Shown here: in pieces, positions 24,095 to 32,762 of the stretch
Position numbering within the stretch: position 1 is the stretch's first letter
How the letters are laid out: each line of letters starts with the position of its first letter
Assembly: GCF_009720365.1 (NCBI RefSeq)
Contig: NZ_ML769313.1
Location: 62,001 to 126,000, forward strand
Length of the DNA: 64,000 nucleotides
Direction: 5' to 3'
Source of the DNA: Catellatospora paridis
GTDB lineage: Bacteria; Actinomycetota; Actinomycetes; Mycobacteriales; Micromonosporaceae
Notes under the pieces: model-generated
Databases searched by the model: none
What the model was told of the DNA's origin: nothing
What the model saw: the letters and a program-made list of their open reading frames with translations, nothing else
Made by a program: the position numbers and the translations under genes

Positions 24095-24750
24095 TGCGGT
24101 TCGACCTCGGCTCATACGACGCCGTGCTGCTCGACATGGACGGCACCCTGGTCGACACCGAGTCGCTGTGGATCGAGGCGGTGCTCGGTGTGGCCGCCGA
24201 GTTGGGCGCGGAACCGCTCGACCAGGCGCGGCTCATCGGCGGGACGGTGGCATCCATCGTCGCCGTGGTCGGCGCGGCCACCGGCGGGCGACATGCGACC
24301 GCTGACCTCGACCTGTGGATCGACCAGGCGGTCAAGCGCAGGGTCGCGGAGGTCGGCGTCCGGCTGCGGCCGGGTGCGCGGCGGCTGCTCGACGACCTGA
24401 TCGCGACCGGTATGCCGTGTGCGCTGGTCACCTCGTCGGGCCGGGCGGACACCGAGATCATCCTCGACGTGCTGGGCCGGGCGGCGTTCGCGCACACGGT
24501 CACCGCCGACGACGTGCCGCGGCATAAGCCGGACCCGCTGCCGTACGCCACCGCGGCGGCGCTGCTCGGCGTGGACCCGTCGCGCTGCGTGGCCGTCGAG
24601 GACAGTCTGACCGGGCTGTGTTCCGCCGAGGGCGCGGGCTGCACCACGGTCGCCGTACCTCACCTTCAGGACATTCCGGATGCTCCGCGGCGATACGTAT
24701 TGACGAGCCTCGAAATGGTCGCCGTAACGGCGGTTAAGGTGACTCCGTGA
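24094..24750 (+). CDS. HAD-superfamily phosphatase (beta-phosphoglucomutase-like)
   Basis: 218 residues. Motif I VLLDMDGTLVDTES gives the nucleophile and acid Asp, motif II is ALVTSSGRADT, the Lys of motif III is in DDVPRHKPDPLPY and motif IV is CVAVEDSLTGL. This is the subfamily I cap type typical of phosphoglycolate/hexose phosphatases and beta-phosphoglucomutase. ATG 24094 follows GGAGG and overlaps the previous stop. It ends within the start of the sugar kinase as GTGA, so it probably works with that kinase in sugar-phosphate metabolism. Confidence 0.9.
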   Translation: MRFDLGSYDAVLLDMDGTLVDTESLWIEAVLGVAAELGAEPLDQARLIGGTVASIVAVVGAATGGRHATADLDLWIDQAVKRRVAEVGVRLRPGARRLLDDLIATGMPCALVTSSGRADTEIILDVLGRAAFAHTVTADDVPRHKPDPLPYATAAALLGVDPSRCVAVEDSLTGLCSAEGAGCTTVAVPHLQDIPDAPRRYVLTSLEMVAVTAVKVTP

Positions 24751-25670
24751 TCCTCACCGTCACCCCGAACGCCGCCCTCGACGTCACCTATCAGGTCGAC
24801 GCGCTGACCCCGTACGCGACGCACCGGGTCGCGGCGGTGGCCGAGCGCGCCGGCGGCAAGGGCGTCAACGTGGCCCGGGTGCTGCACGGACTCGGCACCC
24901 CGGTGCTGGCCACCGGCCTGGCCGGCGGACCCACCGGGCAGCGGCTGCGCGAGCTGCTCGTCGCCGACGACGTCGCCGAGGCGTTCCTGCCGGTGACCGG
25001 CGACGCCCGGCGCACCGTCGTGGTCGCCGACCGCGCCGACGCCACCGGCTTCTGGGAGCCCGGCCCGAACGTGTCCGCCGCGGAATGGTCGGGGTTCACC
25101 GCGCACTTCGCCGCACTGCTCGCCGGCGTCAAGGTCGTCGTGCTGTCCGGCTCGCTGCCACCTGGCGTGCCCGCGACGGCGTACGCGGAGCTGCTCGCCC
25201 TGGCTCACGCGGCCGGCGCCGCGACGATCCTCGACGCCGACGGCGACCCGCTGCGCCAGGGTCTGCGGGTGCAGCCCGACCTGGTCAAACCCAACGCGGC
25301 CGAACTGCACGCGCTCACCGGCATCCGCGTCGACGGTCCCGACGCGGCCCGCACGGCCGTCGCGGCGCTGCGCGAGCTGGGCGCGGGCGACGTGGTCGCG
25401 TCGCTGGGCGGCGGCGGCCTGGTCGCGGTCAGCGCGCAGGGCGTATGGCGCGCCCGGCTGGCCGAGCCGCTTATCGGCAACCCCACCGGCGCGGGCGACG
25501 CCTGCGTGGCCGCCCTGGCCCGCGGCCTGCTCGCCGGGCAGCCCTGGCCCGAGCGGCTGCGCGACGCCGTGGCGCTGTCGGCGGCCGCGGTGCTGTCCCC
25601 GGTCGCCGGCACCGTCGACCCCGACGTCTACCAGCGCCTGCGCACCGAGGTCATCGTCGACGCCTGCTGA
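24747..25670 (+). CDS. 1-phosphofructokinase-family (PfkB) hexose kinase
   Basis: 307 residues. MILTVTPNAALDVTYQV is the usual start of FruK/LacC enzymes, AGGKGVNVARVLHGLG the first PfkB signature, VVVLSGSLPPGVP the middle motif, and GNPTGAGDACVAALARGL the second signature with the catalytic Asp. It phosphorylates a phosphosugar (fructose 1-phosphate or tagatose 6-phosphate) with ATP. The GTG start overlaps the HAD stop. No PTS genes nearby, so the substrate remains open. Confidence 0.9.
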   Translation: MILTVTPNAALDVTYQVDALTPYATHRVAAVAERAGGKGVNVARVLHGLGTPVLATGLAGGPTGQRLRELLVADDVAEAFLPVTGDARRTVVVADRADATGFWEPGPNVSAAEWSGFTAHFAALLAGVKVVVLSGSLPPGVPATAYAELLALAHAAGAATILDADGDPLRQGLRVQPDLVKPNAAELHALTGIRVDGPDAARTAVAALRELGAGDVVASLGGGGLVAVSAQGVWRARLAEPLIGNPTGAGDACVAALARGLLAGQPWPERLRDAVALSAAAVLSPVAGTVDPDVYQRLRTEVIVDAC

Positions 25671-25712
25671 TCCCCGGCACCCGAACCGCCGACAGCCGAG
25701 CTGCGAGCGGAT

Positions 25713-26627
25713 CTACAGCTCGACCACGAAGAACGGAGCCCACATCCGCAGCGCGCCGTCGGCGTAGGAGTGGGAGAACACATACTCCCCTGACTGGGAG
25801 TTGTTGACGTGCGCCAGGAAGGTCACATGGAAGATCTGGCCGGCGTGCACGGAGACGGAGCATTCGAGCTCCGAGGCCACGACGATGTCGCTGCCGGAGC
25901 CGCTGACGTCGTCGTCGTCCTTCCAGTGCCAGAAGCCTTTCCACCGAATTCCGTCCGGCCCCAGCACATTTCCGGTGTTGTGGTCCTGGATCACGACTCT
26001 GCCTGAGCCGTGGGTGAAGGCGTCCAGTCCTCCGCCCGCGTCGATAGACCACTCGAATCCGTAGTGCAGGGGCACCCTGATGTGTGCGGTCCCGGTGACC
26101 GTTGCCTCCAGGACCTTGCCGACCCCGGCGGTGCCCCAGTCCGAGCCGCCGCCGTAGTGGCCGACGACGCTGACACCGAAGTGCCCGTCGAGTCTGTTCG
26201 CGGTGAGGTCAGGATGGCCGTGAATGTCTGCGCGCACCTCGTAGTCGTACTCCAGGCCGAAGACGTTGATGCCGGGCCTGACGTCCGGGATGAGGTTTCG
26301 TGCCTGTTCGCGCCAGTCGTATGCGACCTCGGTAGGGAGGTCGTCGGCCCATGTCATCTTCTGCTGGGCCCGCAGTTGCTCGTTTGCTGCGGCGAGTTCC
26401 TGGCGTGCGGCCTTGGCCTGCTTGTCGCTTTCCAGCAGGCGGGCCATGGGCCCCATTGCCCTGCGCTGGGTCTCTATGCGAGTGATGGCCGAGGTGGCCC
26501 GGGCGGTCGACTCCTGCGCGAGGAGGCGGTCCAGTACGGCTTGGTGCCGATCGGTGAACGCTTCGCCGATTCCGCTCGGATGCCGTACGGTCGGCTCCGT
26601 TGTGGCCTGAACAGCTGGCTTGCCCAT
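25713..26627 (-). CDS. Unknown protein, coiled coil plus beta-rich C-terminal domain
   Basis: 304 residues, no family recognised. Residues about 50-95 are helical and heptad-like (ARLLESDKQAKAARQELAAANEQLRAQQ). After a linker, about 190 residues alternate in short strands rich in Gly, Asp, His and Trp (FGVSVVGHYGGGSDWGTAG, IRWKGFWHWKDDDDVSGSG, FHVTFLAHVNNSQSGEYVF). It has no signal peptide or membrane helix. Its GC content is clearly lower than both neighbours, which suggests recent acquisition. It stands alone, convergent with the PfkB gene. The architecture would suit an oligomerising binding protein. Confidence 0.6.
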   Translation of the reverse strand: MGKPAVQATTEPTVRHPSGIGEAFTDRHQAVLDRLLAQESTARATSAITRIETQRRAMGPMARLLESDKQAKAARQELAAANEQLRAQQKMTWADDLPTEVAYDWREQARNLIPDVRPGINVFGLEYDYEVRADIHGHPDLTANRLDGHFGVSVVGHYGGGSDWGTAGVGKVLEATVTGTAHIRVPLHYGFEWSIDAGGGLDAFTHGSGRVVIQDHNTGNVLGPDGIRWKGFWHWKDDDDVSGSGSDIVVASELECSVSVHAGQIFHVTFLAHVNNSQSGEYVFSHSYADGALRMWAPFFVVEL

Positions 26628-26772
26628 GCACGCAGTTTCTCATCGACGCCGACGACGTGCGGCCGTATCGTAGCATGTCTATATTGCCTGCTGGTTCTCT
26701 GGATCGGGCGACGAGGAGTGAACTCGCGTAGTCGGTTTGGAAGACTGAAGGCGACCAGCGGGGGAGCGTTTG

Positions 26773-27510
26773 ATGATCGTTATTGCACATGTCAGCGACA
26801 CCCATTTCGACGGCGGTCCGCGTAACGCGGAGCGCAGCGGGCGGGTGCTGGCCTACCTGGCCGCGCTGCCGCACCCGGTCGACGTCGTGCTGGTCACGGG
26901 CGACATCACCGACCACGGCCGCCCGGACGAGTACGAGCAGGCCGCCAAGGTCCTCGCCGCCGTGCCCGGCGCACTGACCCTGCCCGGCAACCACGACGTA
27001 CGCGCGTCCTACCGCGCCGGGCTGCTCGGCGAGCCTGCGGCGGACGGCCCGGTCAACCGCGCGGCCGTCGTCGGCGGCGTGACCCTGGCGCTGTGCGACT
27101 CCACCATCCCCGGCCGCGACGACGGCCGGCTCGACGACGAGACGCTGGACTGGCTGCGCGCTGTGCTGACCGGCACAGACGGCCCGGTCCTGATCTGCAT
27201 GCACCACCCGCCGGTCGAACTGCGCGTCCCGTTCATCGACGCGCTGCGCCTGCACGACGCACAGCCGCTGGCCGAACTCGTCGCAGAGTTCCCGAACGTG
27301 CTCGCGGTGCTGTGCGGGCACGCGCACAGCGCGGCCGCGACGACCTTCGTAGGCAGGCCGCTGCTGGTGGCACCGGGGGTCGTCTCGCGGCTGCGGCTGC
27401 CGTGGGAGGGCGAGGACCCGCCGATGGACTACGACGCGCCGCCCGGGTTGGCGTTCCACGTGCTCGACGACGACCTGCGGCTGACGACCCACTACCGGTT
27501 CCTGCCCTGA
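26773..27510 (+). CDS. Calcineurin-like metallophosphoesterase (CpdA-like)
   Basis: 245 residues. The five metal-binding motifs are in order: AHVSDTHFDG, VLVTGDITDHG, TLPGNHDVR, CMHHPPVEL and LCGHAHSAA. This arrangement is that of class III cyclic-nucleotide phosphodiesterases (CpdA) and related phosphodiesterases. GGGGAG at 26761-26766 is the ribosome-binding site for ATG 26773 (a TTG at 26770 is in frame). A likely cytoplasmic enzyme; cAMP as substrate is a family-based guess. The SRPBCC gene 22 bp downstream is probably co-transcribed. Confidence 0.88.
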   Translation: MIVIAHVSDTHFDGGPRNAERSGRVLAYLAALPHPVDVVLVTGDITDHGRPDEYEQAAKVLAAVPGALTLPGNHDVRASYRAGLLGEPAADGPVNRAAVVGGVTLALCDSTIPGRDDGRLDDETLDWLRAVLTGTDGPVLICMHHPPVELRVPFIDALRLHDAQPLAELVAEFPNVLAVLCGHAHSAAATTFVGRPLLVAPGVVSRLRLPWEGEDPPMDYDAPPGLAFHVLDDDLRLTTHYRFLP

Positions 27511-27532
27511 GCGTGCCCACTACGCTGTCGCG

Positions 27533-27994
27533 ATGGCCGTCGCACACCTCGCCCACTCCTGGCGCGTCGACTCCCCGCCGGAGACCGTCTTCGCCCACCT
27601 GACCGAGCCGCAGCACTACATCGGCCTGTCGCCGCTGGTCGCCGAGGTGCGCGACGTGCGTCGCGGCACCGACGAGCAGGGCGCGCCGGTGACCGACTAC
27701 GTCGCCGTGGAACGCTTCCGGTTCCTGAAGGTGCTGCACTGGGACAATCTGATCCGGGTACGCATGCGCGTGGTCGAACCCGGCACGGCGCTGCGCCAGA
27801 GCGTGGTCAGCCCCGGCGGGGTGCGTCTGGAGTGGACCGTGCGGCTGACCCCGGACGGCGACGGCTCGACGGTGGACGACCAGATGGAGATCACGATGGC
27901 CGCGCCGATGCGCGGTTTCGTCACCGGCCAGGCCCGCGGTGTGCAGCTGCACCGCGCCACCGAACTGACCCGCCGCATGGCCCGCCACGGCTGA
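27533..27994 (+). CDS. SRPBCC family protein
   Basis: 153 residues. AHSWRVDSPPETVFAHLTEPQHYIGLSPLV is the first strand-helix unit of a START-like fold, the central strands include DYVAVERFRFLKVLHWDN and VRLEWTVRLTPDGDGSTVDDQMEI, and the last helix is VQLHRATELTRRMA. It is probably co-transcribed with the metallophosphoesterase. Ligand unknown. Confidence 0.78.
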   Translation: MAVAHLAHSWRVDSPPETVFAHLTEPQHYIGLSPLVAEVRDVRRGTDEQGAPVTDYVAVERFRFLKVLHWDNLIRVRMRVVEPGTALRQSVVSPGGVRLEWTVRLTPDGDGSTVDDQMEITMAAPMRGFVTGQARGVQLHRATELTRRMARHG

Positions 27995-28012
27995 CCCGCG
28001 TCCGGGACAGTC

Positions 28013-28558
28013 CTACCGGGCTGATCCCCGGCGCCGCCGCAGGGCCACCACCACCAGTCCGGCGGCGAGGATCAGCAGTATCGCGCCGGGCACGAGCCAC
28101 CGGCTACTCGTCCGGACAGGAGCGGGTTCGGCCAGCTCGGGCGTCGAGACCGCCACGGACGTCGGGACTGCCGTGGCGGTCGGGACGGCGGCTGACGACG
28201 CGGCCGGCAACGGGCGGACGCCGATACACAGCCCGGTGGCGCCGTTGTTCGCGTTCACCCGGTACCGAGCGCCGACCCGGAAGGCGTAGCCGCAGCTGAC
28301 CTCGCTGGGGTTCACCCGCAGCCCGAGCGTTTCGCCGACCCTGGCGTCGCCCTTGACCACCGAGTCGACCGTGAGCGAGACCGCCTCGTCGGTCACCTGC
28401 GTGACCGTGCCGGTCACGGTGCGCTCGGCCCGCTTGTCCTGCTCGCTCGGGCTGTGCGCGCAGGAGCAGGCCCAGGCGGGCTGCGCCGGGGAGACGACCA
28501 CGACGAGGCCGATGCCGACCGTGGCGAGGACGAGCAGGATTGCCGCACGCAGCTTCAT
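28013..28558 (-). CDS. Secreted, membrane-anchored TIMP/netrin-like protein
   Basis: 181 residues. An N-terminal signal segment (AAILLVLATVGIGLVVVVS) is followed by ACSCAHSPSEQDKRA. The CxC right after the signal and the strand-rich core (ERTVTGTVTQVTDEAVSLTVDSVVKGD, ETLGLRVNPSEVSCGYAFRVGARYRV) resemble the OB-fold TIMP/NTR-like proteins of actinobacteria. A Thr/Ala/Pro-rich stalk leads to a C-terminal helix (VPGAILLILAAGLVVVALRRRR) with positive tail. It is therefore an extracellular domain tethered to the membrane. The start at ATG 28558 fits the signal peptide; upstream in-frame sequence is not protein-like. Confidence 0.72.
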   Translation of the reverse strand: MKLRAAILLVLATVGIGLVVVVSPAQPAWACSCAHSPSEQDKRAERTVTGTVTQVTDEAVSLTVDSVVKGDARVGETLGLRVNPSEVSCGYAFRVGARYRVNANNGATGLCIGVRPLPAASSAAVPTATAVPTSVAVSTPELAEPAPVRTSSRWLVPGAILLILAAGLVVVALRRRRGSAR

Positions 28559-28616
28559 GCCATCACCGACGGGCCCGCCCCCGCGGCGGTTCCGTACACG
28601 TCCGCCGCAGACGCGG

Positions 28617-29048
28617 TTACCTGGTGACCGCGGCCTGTTCGAGCATCGCGGTGACATGGGGGTCGTCGGACGGCATGGACAGGTCGCCGGCGAACGCCGC
28701 GAGCGCATGCTCGCCGAGGCTGAGCTGCTGGCGCAGCCCGCGCCAGGCGTGCAGGTTGGGGTGCGGCAGCTCGGTGCAGGCCACGGCGGGTGTCAGCAGC
28801 GCGATCACGCGGTCGAGGGCGGCCGGGGTGAGCGGATAGGACGCCGAGCCGCCGCTGTGCCCGCAGACGCTGGCCAGCACGACCGCGGGCAGAAAGCCGT
28901 CGCCGACCGCGACGCGCGCGAACACGGGACGTCCGGAGACGAGCCGGGCGACGCCGAACGCGGCCGGCGGCTGCCAGCCGGGGATGGCCGCCTCGAAGCG
29001 TTGCCGTGCCGCGTCCAGGTCCGCGATGGTGCGCCACTGCTCGAGCAT
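28617..29048 (-). CDS. Hypothetical cytoplasmic protein
   Basis: 143 residues from ATG 29048 (MLEQWRTIADLDAARQRFEAAIPGW). A mixed helical/strand protein: ARLVSGRPVFARVAVGDGFLPAVVLASVCGHSGGS is a hydrophobic strand pair, and SLGEHALAAFAGDLSMPSDDPHVTAMLEQAA ends it. No signal peptide or recognised domain. It lies between the 2H phosphoesterase and the secreted protein on the same strand, with gaps of 84 and 58 bp, so it may belong to the same operon. Confidence 0.6.
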   Translation of the reverse strand: MLEQWRTIADLDAARQRFEAAIPGWQPPAAFGVARLVSGRPVFARVAVGDGFLPAVVLASVCGHSGGSASYPLTPAALDRVIALLTPAVACTELPHPNLHAWRGLRQQLSLGEHALAAFAGDLSMPSDDPHVTAMLEQAAVTR

Positions 29049-29132
29049 GTCGCGATGATGGCACGTGCCGGGGTCCGCTGTCGCGGCGGATCCCACGTCA
29101 GGGGCGGCGACACGGCGCGTGAGGTGCACACA

Positions 29133-29777
29133 TCAGGTTCGATGAGGCGGCGTGGCGAGCGGGATGCGGGCCACCGGCGTCCACCGGTATCCGGCCGCGC
29201 GCGTGTCCTGCGCGACGTCGAGCAGGTGCACCTCGCGTACGGTCAGCGCGGCGTGGCCGGGGCGCACCTGGCGCAGCGCGGCCTGCACCCGGCCGGAGTC
29301 GCCGGACCCGGTGGCGTAGGCGAGCGTGAGGTGGCCGGGCATGGCCTGGTAGGCGACGGCCTCGCTGCCGAGCACATCGGAGATCGCGGTGCGGGTGCGG
29401 GTGTGCACGGTGTGCAGGGGCTCGCCGGGCAGGTCGCCGTCCAGGTCGGCGAGCACGACGGTGACGCTGGCCAGCGCGGAGCCGACGGTGAGGGTGAACG
29501 CGGGCACATCGGACAGCGCCTCGGTGAGTCGGGCGGTGAGCTTGTCGCGCTCGCCGGGGCCGATCTCGGCGGCGGGGATGCCCATCACCGGCTGGACGGT
29601 GACGTGCAGCCACGGGTCGGGCACGGGGTTGAGGAAGCCGAACGGGGCCATCGCCGCCCGGCAGCCGTGCACGAGCCGGGCGAGGCCCTGGTCGTGCTGG
29701 AGGTCGGGGAGCAGGTACACGTGCAGGCGGGTCCACCCCAAGGGCCAGACCCGGGCGCCGGTGAGGAAGGGTTTCAT
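29133..29777 (-). CDS. 2'-5' RNA ligase / 2H phosphoesterase family protein
   Basis: 214 residues. Two HxT-type motifs, WLHVTVQ and PGHLTLAYA, about 100 residues apart, define the 2H phosphoesterase (LigT/CPDase) fold. The enzymes hydrolyse or transfer cyclic phosphodiesters of RNA ends or nucleotides. ATG 29777 overlaps the VOC gene stop as ATGA, so they are coupled. Exact substrate unknown. Confidence 0.82.
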   Translation of the reverse strand: MKPFLTGARVWPLGWTRLHVYLLPDLQHDQGLARLVHGCRAAMAPFGFLNPVPDPWLHVTVQPVMGIPAAEIGPGERDKLTARLTEALSDVPAFTLTVGSALASVTVVLADLDGDLPGEPLHTVHTRTRTAISDVLGSEAVAYQAMPGHLTLAYATGSGDSGRVQAALRQVRPGHAALTVREVHLLDVAQDTRAAGYRWTPVARIPLATPPHRT

Positions 29778-30139
29778 CGGCCGCGCGGCGGCTGCCACAG
29801 CTCGAAGCGGTTGTCCTCGGCGTCGTACGCCCAGCCGAACCGCCCGAACTCCCCGTCCTCGACCTCGTCGGCGACCCTGACCCCGGCGGACCGGAGCTGG
29901 CCGAGCATCGCGTCGAGATCGTCGACCCGGAAGTTCATCATGTACGGCTGGTCGGGGTCCACGTAGTCGGCGTCCTTCTCGAGGACCGTCCAGGTCGTCG
30001 TGCCGCCCGCGTGCCAGCGGAAAGTGTGGCCACCCCATTCTCTGACGTCGATGCCGAGGTGGGTGGCGTACCAGGCCCGCAGGGCTTCGGCATCGCGGGC
30101 GCGGAGGAAGACACCGCCGATACCTGTTACTCGCTGCAT
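29774..30139 (-). CDS. VOC (glyoxalase/bleomycin resistance fold) protein
   Basis: 121 residues. RVTGIGGVFLRARDAEALRAWYATHLGI begins the first beta-alpha-beta-beta-beta module; WHAGGTTTWTVLEKDADY, MMNFRVDDLDAMLGQLRSAGVRV and GRFGWAYDAEDNRFELWQPP are the typical later elements, with metal-ligand candidates at the usual places (Glu in FELW). It may be a lyase, dioxygenase or binding protein; unassigned. Coupled to the 2H phosphoesterase gene. Confidence 0.84.
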   Translation of the reverse strand: MQRVTGIGGVFLRARDAEALRAWYATHLGIDVREWGGHTFRWHAGGTTTWTVLEKDADYVDPDQPYMMNFRVDDLDAMLGQLRSAGVRVADEVEDGEFGRFGWAYDAEDNRFELWQPPRGR

Positions 30140-30202
30140 TCGGACATTCTCACATGAAATGAAGCGCCGGGCCGGACCTTGGCGCACGCTGCGCGCGGGG
30201 GC

Positions 30203-31747
30203 ATGATGCTTGGCATGCTTCGTTCGATGATCGACGGCGGGCCGGTTCCGGCCGGGGCCCGGGTGCTGGACAGCCGCAACCCCGCGGACCTGGACGACGT
30301 CGTGGCGCAGGTGGTGCTCGCCGACCCGGCCACGGTCACCGCGGCCGCCCGGTCGGCGCACGCCGCGCAGCGGGCCTGGGCCGACGTGCCCGCCCCGGTC
30401 CGCGGCCAGGTCGTCGCCAACATCGGCGCGCTGGTCGAGGCCAACGCCGAGGCGCTGGCGCGGCTGGTCACCCGCGAGATCGGCAAGCCGCTGGCCGAGG
30501 CGCGCGGCGAGGTGCAGGAGATCGTCGACACCTGCCGGTTCTTCCTCGGCGAGGGCCGGCGCCTCTACGGCCAGACCGTGCCGTCGGAGATGCCGGACAA
30601 GCAACTGTTCACCTTCCGCGAACCGGTCGGCACCGCGATGATCATCACGGCGGGCAACTTCCCGGTCGCCGTGCCGTCCTGGTATCTGGTGCCCGCGCTG
30701 CTGTGCGGCAACACGGTGGTGTGGAAGCCCGCCCTGTACGCCGCGGCCGCCGCCGACGCCCTCTACCAGCTGTTCGTCCGGGCCGGCCTGCCCGCCGGGG
30801 TGCTCAACCTCGTGCACGCCGACGGCCCGGAGACGTTCACGGGCCTGTCCCACGCCCTGGACGAGGGACTGGTGCAGAAGGTCGGCTTCACCGGCTCGAC
30901 CGAGGTCGGCCGGGCGATCGGCGAGCTGTGCGGCCGCCACCTGCAGAGCCCGTGCCTGGAGCTGGGCGGCAAGAACCCGATGGTGGTGACCGAGGACGCC
31001 GACCTGGACCTGGCGGTCGAGGGCGCGCTGTTCGCCGGGTTCGGCACCGCGGGCCAGCGCTGCACGTCGCTGGGCACCGCCATCGTGCACGAGTCGGTGC
31101 ACGGCGAGTTCCTGCGGCGCTTCGCCGCGGCGACGGAGGCCGCCGCGGTCGGCGACCCGACCCGCGACGTCCTGTACGGACCGCTGCTCGACGAGCGCTT
31201 CGCCGCCTCGTACGAGAAATATCTGGGTTGGATCACCGGCGGGCAGCGGGTGCTCGGGGCGACCGGCCGGATCACCGCGGACAACCCCCGCGCCGGTTTC
31301 GTCGGCGACCCGGCGACCGGCCTGTTCTACCACCCGGTGATCGTCGACGGGGTGCGTCCCGGCGACGACATCTTCGACCACGAGACGTTCGGCCCGCTCG
31401 TCGGCGTGACGAGCTACGGTGCCCTCGACGAGGCGATCGAGCTGGCCAACGCCCCCGGGTACGGGCTGTCCAGCGCCATCTATACGACGGACCCGAAGAA
31501 GGCGTTCGCGTTCCGGCGCGGTATCGGCGCGGGCATGGTCAGCGTCAACAACTCGACCTCGGGCGCGGAGGCGCACCTGCCCTTCGGCGGCAACGGCCGC
31601 TCCGGCAACGGCAGCCGCCAGTCCGGCATGTGGGTGCTCGACCAGTTCACCCGCTGGCAGGCTCTGAACTGGGACTACTCCGGCCGCCTGCAGAAGGCAC
31701 AGCTGGAGGTCGCGGTCGTCCCGGCCGACCTGGACTTCCGTCTCTAG
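30203..31747 (+). CDS. NAD(P)-dependent aldehyde dehydrogenase
   Basis: 514 residues. The catalytic elements of the ALDH superfamily are clear: TAMIITAGNFPVAVPSWYL with the catalytic Asn, VWKPALYAAAAADAL, VGFTGSTEVGRAIGELCG, the general base in LELGGKNPMVV, and the nucleophilic Cys in GTAGQRCTSLGTAIVHESV. The latter resembles the ALDH7 (alpha-aminoadipate semialdehyde) branch. It oxidises an aldehyde to the acid. ATG 30203, preceded by a G-run, is chosen; ATG 30215 is possible. Confidence 0.92.
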   Translation: MMLGMLRSMIDGGPVPAGARVLDSRNPADLDDVVAQVVLADPATVTAAARSAHAAQRAWADVPAPVRGQVVANIGALVEANAEALARLVTREIGKPLAEARGEVQEIVDTCRFFLGEGRRLYGQTVPSEMPDKQLFTFREPVGTAMIITAGNFPVAVPSWYLVPALLCGNTVVWKPALYAAAAADALYQLFVRAGLPAGVLNLVHADGPETFTGLSHALDEGLVQKVGFTGSTEVGRAIGELCGRHLQSPCLELGGKNPMVVTEDADLDLAVEGALFAGFGTAGQRCTSLGTAIVHESVHGEFLRRFAAATEAAAVGDPTRDVLYGPLLDERFAASYEKYLGWITGGQRVLGATGRITADNPRAGFVGDPATGLFYHPVIVDGVRPGDDIFDHETFGPLVGVTSYGALDEAIELANAPGYGLSSAIYTTDPKKAFAFRRGIGAGMVSVNNSTSGAEAHLPFGGNGRSGNGSRQSGMWVLDQFTRWQALNWDYSGRLQKAQLEVAVVPADLDFRL

Positions 31748-31788
31748 CTCCGTCGGCGGCTGCCGCGGCGTGGCGCGCGCGGCGGCGT

Positions 31789-31855
31789 GAAGATCGCCGT
31801 TTCGTGTCAGATCCTCGGGTACCACCGCAGATCATGACCTCAAACGGCGATCTTC
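31789..31855. repeat. 14-bp inverted repeat with 39-nt spacer
   Basis: GAAGATCGCCGTTT (31789-31802) and its perfect complement (31842-31855) flank a 39-nt spacer. It follows the aldehyde dehydrogenase stop by about 40 bp and may terminate that transcript. The long conserved-looking arms would also suit an inserted palindromic repeat. Confidence 0.5.
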
Positions 31856-31901
31856 GCCCAAGATCCCCTGACCTGCCTGGCAGCTTCGTTTCGTAGGTGG
31901 C

Positions 31902-32762
31902 TTGACCGTGAACTTGTATCCGCCGCCGTCGCCTGGGACGCTGCACTGGCTGCAACGTATCCTCCGCACGCCGGTCGCCGCGGTGATCCCGCTGGTAGGC
32001 GGCATCGCGCATGCCGTCAGTGCCGTCGACACCACCGATGGGCGGCGGTACGCACTGCGCCGATGGTGCCGGCCCGGCTGGCAGGTCGAGGATCCGTGGT
32101 TCACCCCGGCCAACGAGGTCGCCGCGCTGACGGCCCTGTCGGGCACCGGCCTGCCCGTGCCCGAGGTCGTCGCCGTGGACCCGGCGGGGGAGCACACCGA
32201 CTTCCCGGCCCTGCTGATGACCTGGCTGCCCGGCACCATGCTGCCCAGTGCCACCCACCGCGCGGCCGCCGAACCGCCGCCGTCGACGGACATGCTGCGC
32301 CAGCTCGTCGACGCGGCACACGTCGTGCACGCCGTCGACGGCACGGGCGTCGCCCCGTGGGAGCCGTACGTCGTGCTGGCCGAGGCCCGCCCGCCTGCGG
32401 CCAGCACCCGCCCCGAGCTGTGGGAACGGGCGATCGCGGCCGGCGCGGCCGTCGGGCCTCCGGCGCGGTGCACTCTGATCCACCGCGACTACCACCCCGG
32501 TAACACGCTGTGGCGCGACGGCCGCCTCACCGGCATCGTCGACTGGACCAACGCCTCCCGCGGCACACCCGGTTACGACTTCGGCTACCTGCGCGTCAAC
32601 CTGCTCATCGCGCACGGCCAGGAGACCGCCGACGCCCTGCTGCCGTTGCTCGACGACCACGACCCGGCCGCCGACCTGCTCGCCTTCCTCGACATGGAAT
32701 GGGAGGGCCCGCACGCCGCCCCGCTGCCCGTCATGGAGTCCTACCTGCAACGCCTGCTGTGA
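31902..32762 (+). CDS. Aminoglycoside phosphotransferase-fold (APH/kinase-like) protein
   Basis: 286 residues. The kinase-like fold shows PLVGGIAHAVSAVDTTDGRRYALRR (nucleotide loop and Lys region), ALLMTWLPGTMLP as hinge, the Brenner motif CTLIHRDYHPGNTLW with catalytic Asp, and the metal Asp in LTGIVDWTNASRGTPGYDFG. Such enzymes phosphorylate antibiotics or metabolites such as choline, fructosamine or homoserine. TTG 31902 and GTG 31908 are both possible starts. No resistance gene cluster is adjacent. It is closed by the inverted repeat at 32761. Confidence 0.87.
   Translation: MTVNLYPPPSPGTLHWLQRILRTPVAAVIPLVGGIAHAVSAVDTTDGRRYALRRWCRPGWQVEDPWFTPANEVAALTALSGTGLPVPEVVAVDPAGEHTDFPALLMTWLPGTMLPSATHRAAAEPPPSTDMLRQLVDAAHVVHAVDGTGVAPWEPYVVLAEARPPAASTRPELWERAIAAGAAVGPPARCTLIHRDYHPGNTLWRDGRLTGIVDWTNASRGTPGYDFGYLRVNLLIAHGQETADALLPLLDDHDPAADLLAFLDMEWEGPHAAPLPVMESYLQRLL

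Noticed and set aside
29774-31825. 683-codon minus-strand open frame
   Set aside because: Mostly antisense of the aldehyde dehydrogenase; only its last 121 codons (VOC protein) are real.
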